From Schizochytrium sp. TIO01 (lineage: Eukaryota; Sar; Bigyra; Thraustochytrida; Thraustochytriidae): DNA of 64,000 bases. Location of the stretch: positions 2,974,337-3,038,336 of the forward strand of contig SMSO01000037.1 in the NCBI GenBank assembly GCA_004764695.1, written 5' to 3'. A program made the translations under genes and the position numbers. The notes under the pieces are model-generated. The model saw only the letters and a program-made list of their open reading frames with translations, searched no databases and had not been told where the DNA came from. Shown here piece after piece: positions 45,142-58,490 of the stretch. Position 1 is the stretch's first letter. Each line of letters begins with the position of its first letter.

Positions 45142-48100
45142 TAATCTCCTGCTTAACCCCTCTTTCCTAGCTAAAATGGCTTTAACTAGCCAAAACGCCT
45201 ATGCGTTGCAACCCGTGTCCGGTACGCCGGCACCACGCGGGGGAGTTCTCCGCCTTTGTAGATGAACAAATGAGTGAAGCAACAAAAAGAAACTGTTACT
45301 TTAATTAAATAAAAAAAGAGTACTGCGAAAACAAGATTCACGAGTTTATTTCCTCATTCATATTATAATATACATGTAATTGTAAATGATTGCCCTTCCT
45401 TCCTCACCTTTGTAGCAGGCCGGTCGGTGGTTAGTGATCAGAACCAGTGGCTCTTCGAGGCTGTCGCGAGAGAGAGCCAAACCTTGTTTCTGCTGTAAAT
45501 AAGCTCTCCTCCGTTTAGTTCTAAAGCCTGCAATCATCGCTTCATTCTTGGTGTACAGCAACAACGCCCTCATCAACCTCCAATGTGCCTTCTTTGTAGA
45601 GATTACAGGGAGGAGACCCTTGCGTTGCTGTCCTGCTGCGAATGAGGGCCTCGCGGTTAGTTCGTTCCCTTGGGTTGCTCACCGGTGGGAACAAGGGGGT
45701 CTAAGTGTACCATGAAACCAAACATTCATTGCACGAGATAGATTGCAAGATCTTGAGCAATGCTCCGCCCTTGGAGACATGCTCCGCCCTTGGCGAGGCC
45801 GTCGCTTGCAGATTCGGTGCCGCTTGTGCCCAGAGCAGCCACGGAGGAGGGAGGGAACTCTCAAGATCTGCCATCATGCGGAGGCCTCCACCCCGGATAT
45901 CTATCCTCAATCTCAAGGGCGGCAGAGCGAGGTGGTCGATGAGTGTATCAGTTCTGGTCAGTTTCCCATCCATATTTCATTCATTCATGCATGCTTCTTC
46001 TTCATTTTAATCAGGACAATGCAATGGTCGATGAGGCGTACAGAAAATGCCATAATTTGGGTCTAACCAGGTGTGGATAGATCCAGGTCGGCGAGATTGC
46101 AAGGTATTTGACAACTAACTGTCTTCGAAAGGTCCCCTTCTCGACCAGCCTGTGAAAAATGCAACTATGAAATAACTAACACCAAGTCTACCTCGAAGAG
46201 GCCCGAAGCAGCGCCTCTAAACCATCTTTCGACGCATATCTCTGCAATGAGAACGTACATCAGCGTCTATAATCTCACTTTCTCTTCTCCTTTGTATGAC
46301 ACCATGAGTCATGAAAACTCACCCTGAGATGACTGCCTCTACAGTCTACACCACCATCGCAAGCTCCATAAAGGCCATGAGTAAGTAAGTAAGTACGTAA
46401 GTACATCAAGCTTTCATGATCGTCATCATCATCCACTGCTACCATTCCTCAACGTGCAGCAACATAAATGTAGCAAATGGGTGTTCCTCCTCTGCGTAGG
46501 TATGTATGTCCTCCAAGTGCTGTTGCAGCTCTCGCTTTGTAGCCTAAGTAAATACCAAACAGGCGCATAAATATACCCTTGATACGATGTCTCTGTACTT
46601 GTGCGTCTATCTCCAAATTGTGAACTTTTGGTTAGTTGTCAAATAAGCTCAGGTTGGTTATGGAAAGTCTCACGCGTGTAATTGGCATCGATCAGAATGG
46701 CAAAGGCCATAGAAATCGCCCAGCGACCCAAAGCGATTGCCGCAGCACCACCCACCCACCCGCCCAAAGAAAGAAAGCCAAGGCTCCAATCCTTCCTTCC
46801 TGCTGCTATCGCCGTCGCTGGCCCAAGTGTATTTTATTTGTTCAGTCGCTGGACCTCGACCAGAATTGTGGCGCTTACCAGTGATGGATGAATCGAGGCA
46901 ACGAATGAATGAGCTTTCTTCGCATGGATCAACGATGATCACTCATTCATTGATCGCCAAATTTTTATTGAATGAATGAATGAGTGAATGAATGAATGGC
47001 AATAATGGGTAGTCTGTATAGCATTGGCGTAGCACTAAGCCAAGCCAAGCTAGTAGAGAAAGACATAAAAGATTCTTTCAAGGCGTGCGCGGGGTCTTGT
47101 GGCATCGCACGTACCTTCTCTCTGGCCTTTATGACCTGCTACAATTGCGAGTCTTTGTCAACTAAACCTATACTGTTTACCTTTTAAAGACCTTTCGCCC
47201 TTTGTACTTTTGTGTAAAACGTTTCTTAATCTTTTATCTTTTATCTTTTATCTTTTATTTTTTTTAATAAACATAAACTGTAAAATGAGGTGAATAGAAA
47301 GGCATTTAGTGTTTTCATTGCGACTATTTGCTGTGCATGCACAACGTTGAAGCGTAAATAAGGACCGCGAGCGATGTAGTATGTACGTACCTCTGAGTGA
47401 TATGTATCTGAAGCGGAGCAGAGCGATATTTGGAAAGGCGTGGAGGCCTTTTCGAACGCAGGCTTTTATTTATTTATTTGTTTATTTCTCAGCCTCGAGG
47501 ATTTCTTTCGCTTTTCGCATCTACACGGCATCTACGATTCGCGCACCCTATGAACTGAGATTGATTCATTTATTCATTTCATTCGTGATGCCAATTCGCC
47601 TTTTTAAAGTCCCTTCTAAGTTTACTTTTCTTCGATCAAACTAAACTCTCAAGTTTTTGAAGAATCGAAGGATACATATGTGTATGTACGCACCTTTATT
47701 GCAATTTATTATATTCTTGTCATAATTAATTAATTGAAAAGCTACAATTAAAATAAATTTTCAACGCGTTGAAAAGGCAATAAACAGCGCGGAAATGTGT
47801 GTTTCTGACTGTATAAATAAATAAATCATCGTCATCGATACGAGTAAAGTTGCCGCAGAAACTCTCAACCGCGAGTACTCAGCCCAAATCAGGAAAGCTC
47901 TCGGCGAGGGAGGGAGGGAGGTCGTGGAGGAGCCGAGATATACAGCCCTCCCCAGCTCAGAGGCAGGGGCTTCGGGCTTCCGGTGGAGTTTTATTTGCGA
48001 GCTGTCCCTGGCATCCAGCTTGGGCACTGGTCCTCTTCGTGGCCGCCATTAATGAGGCAAGAGGGCAAAGAATTTCGTAGTCAACCACAATAAAATATTT

Positions 48101-48260
48101 ATGTATTCGCAGTAAATGAAAAAAAGTTATTTATGCGTCAGTAAAGTGTTGAATGAATGAATGAATTAATTAATTAATTAAAAAGCGACTGCTACCTGAA
48201 TCGCTAGCAGTTAGATAGAAAGAAAAAAGAACTCGGAAAGACGGGAATGAACGAATTGGG

Positions 48261-48350
48261 AATGAATGAATGAATGAATAAATAAAATGAATGAAAATGA
48301 ATGAATGAATGAATGAATGAATGAATGAATGAATGAATGAATGAATGAAT
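48261..48350. repeat. (GAAT)n microsatellite
   Basis: GAAT units with a short AAAT interruption; the last 50 bp are perfect. Confidence 0.9.
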
Positions 48351-48494
48351 ACATGGACAGATCGCGCCTGAGGACCACGCGGTGGCGGTGGCGGAGCTCG
48401 GCATCGGAAACCGCATTACAGCCCCGGGGCCAAGCTACTCTCCAGCATCTAGAGGTTGTTGGAGCTGGTCCGAGAACCACCTAAGTTCGAGGCA

Positions 48495-48567
48495 ACCAAC
48501 AACAACAACAACAACAACAAAGCGGAAAAAGAGGCAACAAATATAAACAAACAAACAAACAAACAAA
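48495..48567. repeat. (AAC)n and (AAAC)n microsatellites
   Basis: An AAC triplet run and an AAAC tetranucleotide run about 25 bp apart. Confidence 0.8.
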
Positions 48568-51500
48568 TCAATGCGCTTTTCTTATGCCGGTTCCGGTCCC
48601 AAAGGTGCCCAAACCTGGCGCGCGCGGGCCACGAAACGAGCAGCTGCCGCGACCCGTACAGCTGCGGATCCCGGCAGCCTACTCCAGCCCCGAGTTGGGC
48701 GCGAGCGGGAGAACGTGAAGCAGGGCCGCGAGGCAACGAGGGCGCAGAATGCCTGCGATCTCTGGCCCACTTGCCAACTTTGATTTGTTTAGAGAGAGAG
48801 AGAGCACTTGCAGAGTTCTGCGGTTCTGCCACTCTTATCGTTTAAGGTAGTTGAGGTGCTATGGGAATGTAAGGCAATTCGTGGCGATTGGCACAGACAT
48901 GAACGAAGAATTCCAGCCACCAAAGCTTGCGCAGGGAAGTGGAGATTGACGACATCTTTCATTGCACGTATGGCACCTGCTGTGGCACGGAAGTATACAA
49001 GTCGTGCAGAGAGAGCGGCAATAGATATACTCTTGATCACAGTGCGGTATCGTGTGTCGTTTATTAAGTAAGGTGCGAGTAAAAACATCACTTAGACCAG
49101 ACTTGTCCTGTTTCTTCGTCACCACGGTGCCGCCACGGCCGTGTTTGGACCTGCGAGTCGACTTTGAACTCGCTGGCAAAACCTTGGATTTCTTGCTGAT
49201 GATGCGTAACAGTTCTATCCGAAGATAGTTTACTGCAAATACGCAGAGCCATCAAGAGTCTCGACAGAAGGCCGTGTCATGAGTCCCCGTCACACGAACG
49301 GTTGGTTGCATGCATTTGTGGATTCACCGCGCCCGTTGCTCAGCTGAGATACAATAGCCCCGGCGCTTGACCTTGACCAGCCAGCACAAGGCAAATCAAT
49401 TGTACATACACATAGGATCAAAACTCGTTGAAGCACAAGAATGGAGGAATGAATTGTGTTGTACTACAGAAAAAAGGCACCTGCAGAACAGATGGAATTG
49501 GCGTTGAGCCAACGCCATGACCAGAAATAGATGCAGACGTTGGCTCTGATAAACGAGGTCGCAGTCTTGGTTGGGAACTTGAGAAAACGTGGCCAGCACC
49601 GTAAAGGCAAGAGTGGATGGGATTACAGAAAAGGTGGAACCATCACCAATCACAAAACTATTCCCCAAAGGCACAAGAGCATTTTAGAGCTAGCTCTACA
49701 GGCACGTACGATCACCCATGTTTATCAGCCCAAAGAATTAAAAGCAACCGCTGATTTGATCTGACGAGAATGTCTATTTCATTGCTCGGTGCCCTGGGCC
49801 AGTCATTCAAGTTTGATTGGTTAGTGGGACTATAGCAGGTAGACCAGGCATCGATTGCCCGCACTCGTTGCTTCTGAGGCGTTCGAGATTCCAATGACTC
49901 TGGGTCTCGCTAGAGTTGCACGCAAGAGAGGAGCTCGTGAAAGGCGTTGGGGGCTGCTTGTTAGCTGGACAGGTTTGAGCAGAACAGCCCACGCTCAGGC
50001 AGGGAGTGGCCTCATTTGGATTGTTTTTGTTTGTTTGTTTCAGGTTGTCCGGAAAAGTAAAAAATGAATGAAATAAAAACAAAAACATTCTTACCTTTTT
50101 TATTGTTCATCATTAATTATAAAAGAAGAGCAGCATGAATGGCTAGTCTCAAAAGGAGCGAGAAAGTGGGACTTCAGTCAGACTCTAGAGCCCATTGTTT
50201 GTCGGGAGAGGGCAGGACAGCACAGCACATGAACATTGCGCCCGCGAGTTGTGCTTTGATCGCAAGTAAGCACGGAGCTAGCTCACAATTGTGCCAGCTA
50301 CTACTACTGGAGGCAGAGGCCGTATCAGTAAGGTAGTATTTATTACCAATAGGAAAGACAATTCTGGCTCACGAAGAATTCACATCTCTAGAGTACGAGC
50401 GCGGTCAGCCTCAAGATGCCAACCAGAAACAATTCGGATATGCGAACTCTTAGCGGCTAGAAGAGGTGCTTCGGCGACTACATTTTAGGTGTTCTCCACC
50501 GTGCGTTTTTGGAGGACGCTGAGGCAAGAGCTGCAACGCATAACAAACAGCTGCGAGGCAAAGATCATTACTGCGGTCTTTCTTGAAGAAAATTCGTCCC
50601 AGTTGACCAGCCAGATGACCGACAATTCGCGACGAGACTGACCCAAGGTACCACCAACGTCAACTTTGAAGGAACTCCAGGGCGGCTGGAAAGCGCTTTG
50701 CGGTGGTAATCTCGCCAAAACGTTCTACCTAGAGTGTCTTTAAATGTCCATGGTGTCAGACGGATGCAAATAGGAAAAAGACACGCCACTCCACTTAAGT
50801 TCTGAACAAGCACCAATAGCGATAGCGTTCGACCTCGGAGCTTCTCACTATTGTGCTGCTGCAAGTGCTGCTCGGTACTAGTTGTGCTGGTGTTGCTCAG
50901 AGGAGTTGTTCGCTCAACTGGTGAGGTATGAGCGCATGAGTAGGAGATTACAACAGTTAATTATTCTGCCTGCTGGAAATCAACAAGTCAAGCGCACATG
51001 ACAGGGAGGCAATTAAAAGTAATTCTACTGGTGAGAGGTACCTGTGTGGGAGTGTTGCGTAGTAGCAGATACTACAAAGAGCGAGATTTCTTGGTGTGCG
51101 CTCATTGTTTATTCTCCAGGCAATGGGATTGCAATGAAAACTTCATGCGTTGCAAGAGACAAAGTGAAATAATTTAATCTATTATAATACAACAAGGTTT
51201 GCAGCTCTTTCCTTCTGCACGGGACCTGAGAAGGAAGTCCGGCACTGCTTGGATTTATTTTACCTAGCTTTATATTTATATTCCGTGAGTGAGTTTGTTT
51301 CCTCATTACTCAGGGAGCCCACTTGCGTATGTACTGGGACTTCTACTCCATCCTCGATGTCTATGCAAGCCGAGCCCTCTCGTCCAAGTTTGCAATCTGC
51401 ACGCGACATCAAATTTGCGGGTGGAGATCGCCAACCTCTCAAAGCAACCTGCGTTACCATACCACGCGTTTCCATCGAATGGGTTACAGGCAAGCAAGCT

Positions 51501-52024
51501 TCACATCAGTCAGTCAGCTATATAGGCCTGCTACCTATACAGATCATCATCTCTCTGGCATTGTCGATGTGTTACGCCCTTACTCCTACCGATAGCAGTA
51601 CGACGCCCAGTTCAAAGTGGAGAGAACGGAGCTTCATTGGTACTGTGTCTACCAGCCTTTAGCTAGCCAGCCAGCTAGCTAACTATAGCTTAGCTGGCAA
51701 GCACGATCGTGGAGCTTCGCCTTCTTCGCGCCGCTGGTCGCGATTGCACGCTCGATTCGGGGAGCGCTCCCTCCTCGGCAGCCTCGCTGCCTTTCGCCCA
51801 AGCCGCCTTCGAACGAATTGGCCAATCGCCAGCTGTACTAGCCAGTGCCAGGTATTGATTGTGCTTCCTGATATGAGGCACCAAACTGCCAAGCGAGAAG
51901 ACACGAGCGAGCTCTTTGCTTCCATGCCTGCCTGCCTGCCTGCTCGCCCGCCTCCTTCCTTGAACAACCTCCGCCATGTCCAACGTGGAGCCCGACGCGT
52001 GCGTGTGTAACCGCCGCTGCCTGG

Positions 52025-52060
52025 CCTCGCGGCTCGCGGCTCGCGGCTCGCGGCTCGCGG
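52025..52060. repeat. GC-rich CTCGCGG heptanucleotide repeat
   Basis: About five tandem CTCGCGG units, unusually GC-rich compared with the other repeats here. Confidence 0.8.
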
Positions 52061-52699
52061 CAGAGGTTGTTGGCATTCTGCCGCGCTCTCGAGGGCCTCG
52101 AGTCGAGCGGAGCCAACGGAGACTAAGTTGAGAGAGCGAAGAGACAGACAGAAAGAAAGATACACGAACAACAAAGATAGAAAGAAACACCCAAAGAACG
52201 AAACAAACAAAGAACGCTAAAAGAACGAAACAAAAAAGAACGAAACAAACAAACAAAGCAGAGAGAAGAAAGAAGAGTGGTGACCAAGGCAGCGCCATGT
52301 TCCTGCGGAGATGTCAACTCCGAGGATAGGGTTTGGATCCGAATGAGTGAATGAATGAATCAATGAAAGAATGAAAGAATGAAAGAATGCGTCAATGAGC
52401 ACGGATAAACGGGCGAGGCGTGTGAGACGAAGGGCTGGAGGACCCCGTTGGAGGAGAGCGCCGTGCCTGGCTGGCTGGGCACGGCCAGGTGGGGTGTGGA
52501 GGCGGCGCCTGACTCCGCATCATCGATCGTGCACGGACGTTTGTTTGGTCTTTTCAGGCGGATGGAAAGCTGAAGATAGCCAGGCAGCCGCTATGCGTGC
52601 GCCTACGGTTTACTCTAGCAGTGGAGGGTTTGGCCGTCTGCATGAAAGGAGAGAACTGAAGGCACAAGAGAAGAAGAAGAAGATACGAACGAACACAAA

Positions 52700-52758
52700 C
52701 AATCAATCGATCAATCGATCAATCGATCAATCGATCAAACAATCAATCAATCAATCAA
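52700..52758. repeat. AATCGATC / AATC repeat
   Basis: Four octamer units AATCGATC, each with an ATCGAT palindrome, grading into plain AATC units. Confidence 0.85.
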
Positions 52759-52874
52759 AGACCTGCCTCAATATGGCAGTGCCGCGGCGCGGAGCCATTG
52801 CAGAGGCGGCCTGAGAACCCATCGTCCGTGGATGGACTCGAACTTGAGAGCACTCGCTGAGTTTGTGTCTTTCT

Positions 52875-52930
52875 GTCTGTATCTATTTATTGATGTATGT
52901 GTCTATTTATCTGTCTATTTATGTGTCTAT

Positions 52931-52961
<31 letters not shown>

Positions 52962-52966
52962 TTTCT
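52875..52966. repeat. TCTA/TTTA tetranucleotide tract
   Basis: TCTATTTA-type units becoming perfect TTTA units at the end. Confidence 0.85.
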
Positions 52967-53795
52967 TTGTCCATGCATCGACCAATCTTCGGCCTTCCTT
53001 TCAATTAATGGAAAGAAAGTGGTAGGAACTGCTAGGGCCTAGCTAGGTACATCGATGTAATTTGAATTTTTATTTATTTGTTTTCAATTAAAGTAATGGT
53101 ATTGTATAGCATTGTGGATAGCGTGATAGGTAGCAATCGGTTTGAAAAGTTTTTAATGACTGAAGAAGAAGATGTCATTCATTCATTCATTCCTTCATTC
53201 AAAATTGGTCGTCGCTCTGTCTTCTCTTTTCCGTAGCGAGGAATAGGGAACTGCTAGCACCAGCAGTTCGAAAGAGTACAACCGCCGTGTTGATAGCAGG
53301 ATATATGAAGCAAAGAACGAAACAGGAACGCTGCAAGAACGTTTGAACTGAGGATGGATGAGAGGGCGCCACAGGCGTCTCAACAACCTTTGCGCTTGGG
53401 TGGAGGATACATTGTTGTACTACACTGCCACTACCACAGTTAGACCCCTTCTCTCTAAAAAGAAATCACTTGTTGCGTTTATCGATTATTTATGCGGCGC
53501 TATGCGTTCCGTTCTGAAATGGATAAGAACTTAAATATGGGAGGTTTTCCGCAGACTATCACACTGACGCTAGTTTGGTGGCAGTGGTAGGAAGAGGGGT
53601 TTCAATGGCCTGAAGCTTTTGGGATTAACTTCACGATACAAGCTGTGGGGAAGGAAATGTAAACGCTGCTGTGAGGATGATTTCCCAGTGGAAATGAGAG
53701 GCAAATGTTCGAAAGTTAATGGAGTTTAAATTCGTCCAAGGTGACAGTGTATTTGTGAGGGAGAGTGCGCCAGTGGAGGGCTTTAAACAATTTGA

Positions 53796-53883
53796 AAGAA
53801 AGAAAGAAAGAACATGAAAAGAAAGAGAGAAAGAGAAAGAGAAAGAGAGGAAGACAGACAGACAGACTGACAGACAGACAGTC
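53796..53883. repeat. Purine-rich GAAA/GACA tract
   Basis: GAAA units, then GAGAAA units, then GACA (cagacagacaga) units, about 470 bp upstream of the importin start. Confidence 0.8.
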
Positions 53884-54356
53884 AAACAGCAAACCGCCGT
53901 CGCTCCCGACTTCGCTCCGAGGCCGCTGCTCTTGTGTGTGGCGCGGTCAACCTAGCTCTCTCGGTACCTTCGGTGATTCCCTCGGGCCTCCCCATATACC
54001 CTTTCTCCTTGCCCTGCTCCGTTGACGCTCAGAGGTTGCATCAGGGATCCGGTCGGATCTCGATCAGCGCTCTCTCTCTCGTTATCCACTTCTTTCTCCG
54101 CTCCAGTCAGGTTTCGACCTGCTATCGCCGGACGTGCGAGGCCTCCTGACTGGACGTCTCTCCGTGCCGGTAACCTACAAGCAAACAAACCCTCTGGGTG
54201 CGTGGCTTTGCCCTGCTCTGGCGGTTTTTCAGTCGAGAAAAGAGGTGTCTCTTTCTCGTTACTCTTGTTGTTCTTTGCTCCCCGCATATCATCAACAAGT
54301 AGCCAAGTAATCCCATAGGTGGTTGAACCCAAAGAAGCAAACCAAGAGCAAGAACC

Positions 54357-57098
54357 ATGGACAACCTCACGGAGATTCTGCTTGCGACGCAGAACAACGA
54401 TGCCAACGCACGTGTGCCGGCCGAAAAGGCCCTCGCGGAGTTTGAGCAGAACAGCTTCCCGCAATATCTCGTGGCATTGGCCCGTGAGATGGGCGATGAA
54501 AACAAGCCAGAGAACGCCCGTACTCTCGCTGCTCTCCAGGCCAAGCGTATCCTCACAGGTAACGATGACTTCAGCATTCGCAGGAAGCACGACCAATGGG
54601 CTGAGACTGTCCAGCCCGAGGCCAAGAACATGATCAAGCAGACCATCCTCCAAGTCCTCGCATCCCAAAACCAGAATGTTGCCCGCCAGGCCGCACAGGT
54701 CATGGAGGCTATTGCCAAGTTTGACCTCTCTAACGATGAGTGGAACGAGCTCCCCTCTCAGCTTGTTCAGGTATTTGACCAGGTCCACAGCCGTAACGCA
54801 GACCACATCATTGGACCTCTTCTTGGTTTGGGATACTTTGCCTCCACCGCTGTGGAAACTGGATATGGTCTTGACGAGAACGCCATTAACCAACTTCTTA
54901 GCAAGATCTCCGTTGGTATGAGTGCTGACCGCCCCCGCGATGTTCAGGTCGCTGCCACTGATGCTCTTGCAGACACTCTCGACTTTGCTCGTCACAACAT
55001 GGAGAACCAGCAGGAGCGCAACGTTATTATGGAGATGATCTTGCGTATGACGCAGTCTCCCCACGCCGAGGTCCGCGAACACGCCTTTCAGTGCCTCACC
55101 ACCGCTCTTGAGCTCTATTACCACCTTCTCAAGGACTACATGCAAGCCATTTATGACATTACCACTAAGGCCATCCAGAATGTTGATGAGGAGCGTGTTG
55201 CTATGCAGGCATTGAACTTTTGGTCCGAAATGGCCTTTGAGGAGGCCGAGCGCCGTCTCGGAGACCAGAACAGCGAGGACCCATCTAGCGTTTACCTTGG
55301 CTTTGTCGATACTGTTAAGGAACCTCTTTGCAAGCTCGTCTTGGAGTTCGCCTTGCTGCAGCAAGATGAGGAGCCCGATGAAGATGAGTCCTCAGACAAC
55401 ACCCTCTATGGTGCTGCCGAGCACTGCTTTGTCAACTTGAGCTCTTGCTTAGGCCAGGCTATTATCCCCTACACCATTAACTTCACTTCTCAAAATGTCG
55501 TGTCCCCGGACTGGCGCCGCCGTCAGGCTGCCATCTTTGCCTTTGGTGCCATCCTTCGCGATGCCTCTAGCCATGAGATGAGCTCTCCCATCAACGAGAT
55601 TATGCCTGTTCTTGTGCAGCGCATGCTCGTTAATACCCCTCAGGAGCTCCAGGGCTCCAACGCCCAGCCTGAGCCAGTCGCCACTGTTCGTGAGACCGCA
55701 GCCTGGGCCATCTCTGTTATCTGCTCTGCGCACATCGCCTGCGTCAACAACAGCAACATCAAGTTGATGCTTTCCAGTACCTACGAGGCACTTCGCGATC
55801 GCCCTCGTGTGGCTCACATGGCCGCCGCCGCTATTTATGCCTTTGCTAATGCTTTTGCCGGCCAGGCCGACCAGCAGACCAACCAGCTCAGTGGTGAACT
55901 CATGCAGACCTTTGGAAGTGCCCTCTGGGACGCCGCTCGCCGTGAGGATAGCGACCAGTGGCAACTCATGGAGGATGCCTATGAGGCTCTCATTCGCCTC
56001 ATTGAGGTAAGTGCTGTTGACATGCGCCAGTACGTGGGCTCGGTTCTTCTTCACACCAGTCTTGTCCGCCTCAGCGAGATCCGCTCTGGAGAGGTCCAAG
56101 ACCAAACTGGTTTTCAGGAAGTTGAGCTCTGTGGTGTCGTCAGCGTGTGCATTATCAAGCTTGAGGAGTACCTCCTACAGATCCCGGTTAACAATGGCGC
56201 CCCATCTGACAACCCTCAGATGGCTGTACCTGATCAGATCATGCAAACCATGATTGAGATTCTTAACCGCCCCAACTCCAACGCTCATCCCGATGCTCTT
56301 CATGCGATTGGTGAAGTGACCCGCGTTGTCGGATCCAACTTTAGGCGCTACATGCAGAGCGTTGTTCCCCTGGTGTTGCGAGGACTCAACGCCCGCGAGA
56401 ACTCTCAAGTTTGTATCGCTGCTGTCCGTCTCTGTGCAGATGTCTGCAATGCGCTGAAGGAACAGCCTGAGTTGGTCCAGCTCACTCCGGAGCTCATGAA
56501 GCTCATCTACGCCAACCTTGGATCTGATGACCTCCAGTCTGAAGTGAAGCCCCCGCATTTGACAATTCTTGGAGATATTGCCGATGCGATTGGTGCTGAT
56601 AACTTTAAGCCATACTTCAGCCAGGCTATGCAAACTGCTCTATCCGCTGCTAATGTCGGTCTTGAAATTACCGAAGCTGAGTATGCCGATGACCTCAACA
56701 GCCTTCGTGAGGCTGCCCTCGAGGCCATGGAGCTTATGCTCCTCGACGTTGATAACATGTCCATCCAACCGTTCCTTGAGCAGATCTTCTTCCTTGCTCG
56801 CTCTATCTCTCAGGAGATCGTGGATCCTCGCAACTATTACGAGAACAAGGACCCGTCCATCATCCCCCCCGATCTTGGAAGTCTCACTAACCTGCCCTAC
56901 AAGGTGGCTGATGCTGTTGTGAAGAGTATCCTCAACATTCTTGGTGATGTGACTAAGCAGGTTGGCGATCCCTTCCGCAAGCCTCTGCGCGAGAGTATGC
57001 AGCAACTTACACCCCTCGTTCAGTATGCTAAGCAGTCCTCGAACAGTGATTTAGTTGATGCTGCGGATTACGCTCTCAGCCAGATTGGCAGCAACTAA
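54357..57098 (+). CDS. KPNB1: Importin subunit beta-1 (karyopherin beta)
   Basis: A 913-residue uninterrupted frame from ATG 54357 (GAACCATGG context). It is an all-helical HEAT-repeat protein with the importin beta layout. The N-terminal Ran-binding region starts MDNLTEILLATQNND and includes ALQAKRILTG. HEAT repeats follow throughout, with an acidic loop at about 337-348 (DEEPDEDESSDN), just before the repeat reading NVVSPDWRRRQAAIFAFGAIL. This acidic loop contacts the importin alpha IBB domain in known importins. The C-terminal repeats end at QIGSN. Importin beta carries cargo, directly or through importin alpha, across the nuclear pore and is released by RanGTP. Human importin beta is 876 residues and yeast Kap95 861, so the gene is full length. 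It converges on the fusion gene downstream. Confidence 0.93.
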   Translation: MDNLTEILLATQNNDANARVPAEKALAEFEQNSFPQYLVALAREMGDENKPENARTLAALQAKRILTGNDDFSIRRKHDQWAETVQPEAKNMIKQTILQVLASQNQNVARQAAQVMEAIAKFDLSNDEWNELPSQLVQVFDQVHSRNADHIIGPLLGLGYFASTAVETGYGLDENAINQLLSKISVGMSADRPRDVQVAATDALADTLDFARHNMENQQERNVIMEMILRMTQSPHAEVREHAFQCLTTALELYYHLLKDYMQAIYDITTKAIQNVDEERVAMQALNFWSEMAFEEAERRLGDQNSEDPSSVYLGFVDTVKEPLCKLVLEFALLQQDEEPDEDESSDNTLYGAAEHCFVNLSSCLGQAIIPYTINFTSQNVVSPDWRRRQAAIFAFGAILRDASSHEMSSPINEIMPVLVQRMLVNTPQELQGSNAQPEPVATVRETAAWAISVICSAHIACVNNSNIKLMLSSTYEALRDRPRVAHMAAAAIYAFANAFAGQADQQTNQLSGELMQTFGSALWDAARREDSDQWQLMEDAYEALIRLIEVSAVDMRQYVGSVLLHTSLVRLSEIRSGEVQDQTGFQEVELCGVVSVCIIKLEEYLLQIPVNNGAPSDNPQMAVPDQIMQTMIEILNRPNSNAHPDALHAIGEVTRVVGSNFRRYMQSVVPLVLRGLNARENSQVCIAAVRLCADVCNALKEQPELVQLTPELMKLIYANLGSDDLQSEVKPPHLTILGDIADAIGADNFKPYFSQAMQTALSAANVGLEITEAEYADDLNSLREAALEAMELMLLDVDNMSIQPFLEQIFFLARSISQEIVDPRNYYENKDPSIIPPDLGSLTNLPYKVADAVVKSILNILGDVTKQVGDPFRKPLRESMQQLTPLVQYAKQSSNSDLVDAADYALSQIGSN

Positions 57099-58490
57099 AT
57101 GCCCCTAATTTGATCTACACCGCTTTTACAACACACACACAAAAACTGTTCACAAGCAACCTACGTGTTTGCTGACAGAATTATTTGCGAAGGTATAGCA
57201 AAAGAAAGGCTGCGTAGATCAAATGCAGGGTATTTGGTCGCTAAGGAATATACAATTTATGGCACTACAGTGTTTTTCTTCTGTTCTGCGATTTGCAAAC
57301 AGCCAGTGGAACACCCCATACTACAATCTACCCTCAATCAAATACAACACACAACACACACTTTCTGTAGCTTTTAGTTTATTAGCTATTCAGCGAGCAG
57401 ATCGTACATAACACATCACACACACAAACACACACCCACGAGTCAGATGGCTGTTGCTAAATTGATTCCATTTAAAATGTTTTTTTGTAAAAAGAAAAAA
57501 CATGGAACCTTTTCACATGCCAATAGTCTTGCTCGTACGCTTGGTGCCCATTTGGTTGCCCTGGCCATTGTGCAAGGAGAAAGTAACAAATGACAACCAA
57601 GATTTTTTCATCACACACAACACACAATACTATTGAAACCTGCAAACTCATTTAAGTTTCTTGTTTACCTTACGCTTTGAATAGCAAGGGAGCCAGACAT
57701 TTCTATATTTTCGTCCAATGGCGCTTGTTGTCCCTTCATATCTTCTTTCTCTACCTACCCTGAAGCTGTTGCTGGTCAATATATGATTCAGAATTCATCT
57801 CCTTCATCAATATTTTAATTGACCAACTTTTTCGTCGGCAAAGGTAGTAATCGAGATTTATCAGATAAAGATGATGAAGTGAGGTATGTTACCTTTTCGG
57901 ACAGTGCTGTTAGTGATCTCTGACTCCCTTTCTATCTCATTTTTAATTACCCCTCGGTAAACAATGAAGCTTGGACGAGAATGCTGGAGATCTTGGAAAT
58001 ACGTAATCTCGGATACTAACCCCACATCTTTTCTCATGGTTTCTAGTTGAAGGTCACGACTGTGCTCTAGTATGTAAAATTACTGGAACATTGTTAATAG
58101 CACTTGAACTAGCGAGCTATGGTTTGGTTAGTCTCGCACCGTAGATTTTCGTAGATCCCGTCGTTCAATACAACAACATCCACAACACACACACAACACA
58201 CAATTTTAATTTTTTACAACACCAACAACACACATCACATTATTTAGCATCGCACCACCTTGGCGTGTCTCTGAACCCTAATATCCACCTCCCCCTCGTC
58301 CCCTCACCTCACCGCATTTGAATGAACTTCTTTTTGCACATTCCTGGAAGCTCTAAGCACGATAGCAAGAGGTCATCGATGAAAACTTGTCATGCCATCA
58401 TGCGCACACAGATTGATTGAGTATTTTACTCATATCACAAGATACTTATGGAAAATGGTTGAATTCTTGACTATTCAAATGTCTAGCTAA
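57099..58490. other. Intergenic between convergent genes
   Basis: 3' flanks of importin beta and of the fusion gene. CA-rich sequence (cacaacacacac) recurs at 57130, 57350-57440, 57610 and 58170-58240. No gene seen. Confidence 0.5.

Larger units (their letters stand above)
44116..54356. other. Second gene-poor, microsatellite-rich block
   Basis: About 10.2 kb with no recognisable gene. It holds (GTTT)n 44655-44681, (GAAA)n 45082-45140, (GAAT)n 48261-48350, (AAC)n and (AAAC)n 48495-48567, a CTCGCGG repeat 52025-52060, an AATCGATC repeat 52700-52758, a TTTA/TCTA tract 52875-52966 and a purine tract 53796-53883. The first part is the PRPP synthetase 5' flank; the last few hundred bases are the importin promoter. 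Confidence 0.5.

Noticed and set aside
48449-48845. Overlapping frames of about 130 codons on both strands
   Set aside because: Both contain microsatellite-encoded Asn or Leu runs and no protein pattern.
53952-55364. 470-codon minus-strand open frame
   Set aside because: Antisense to importin beta, which is fully conserved in the other strand.
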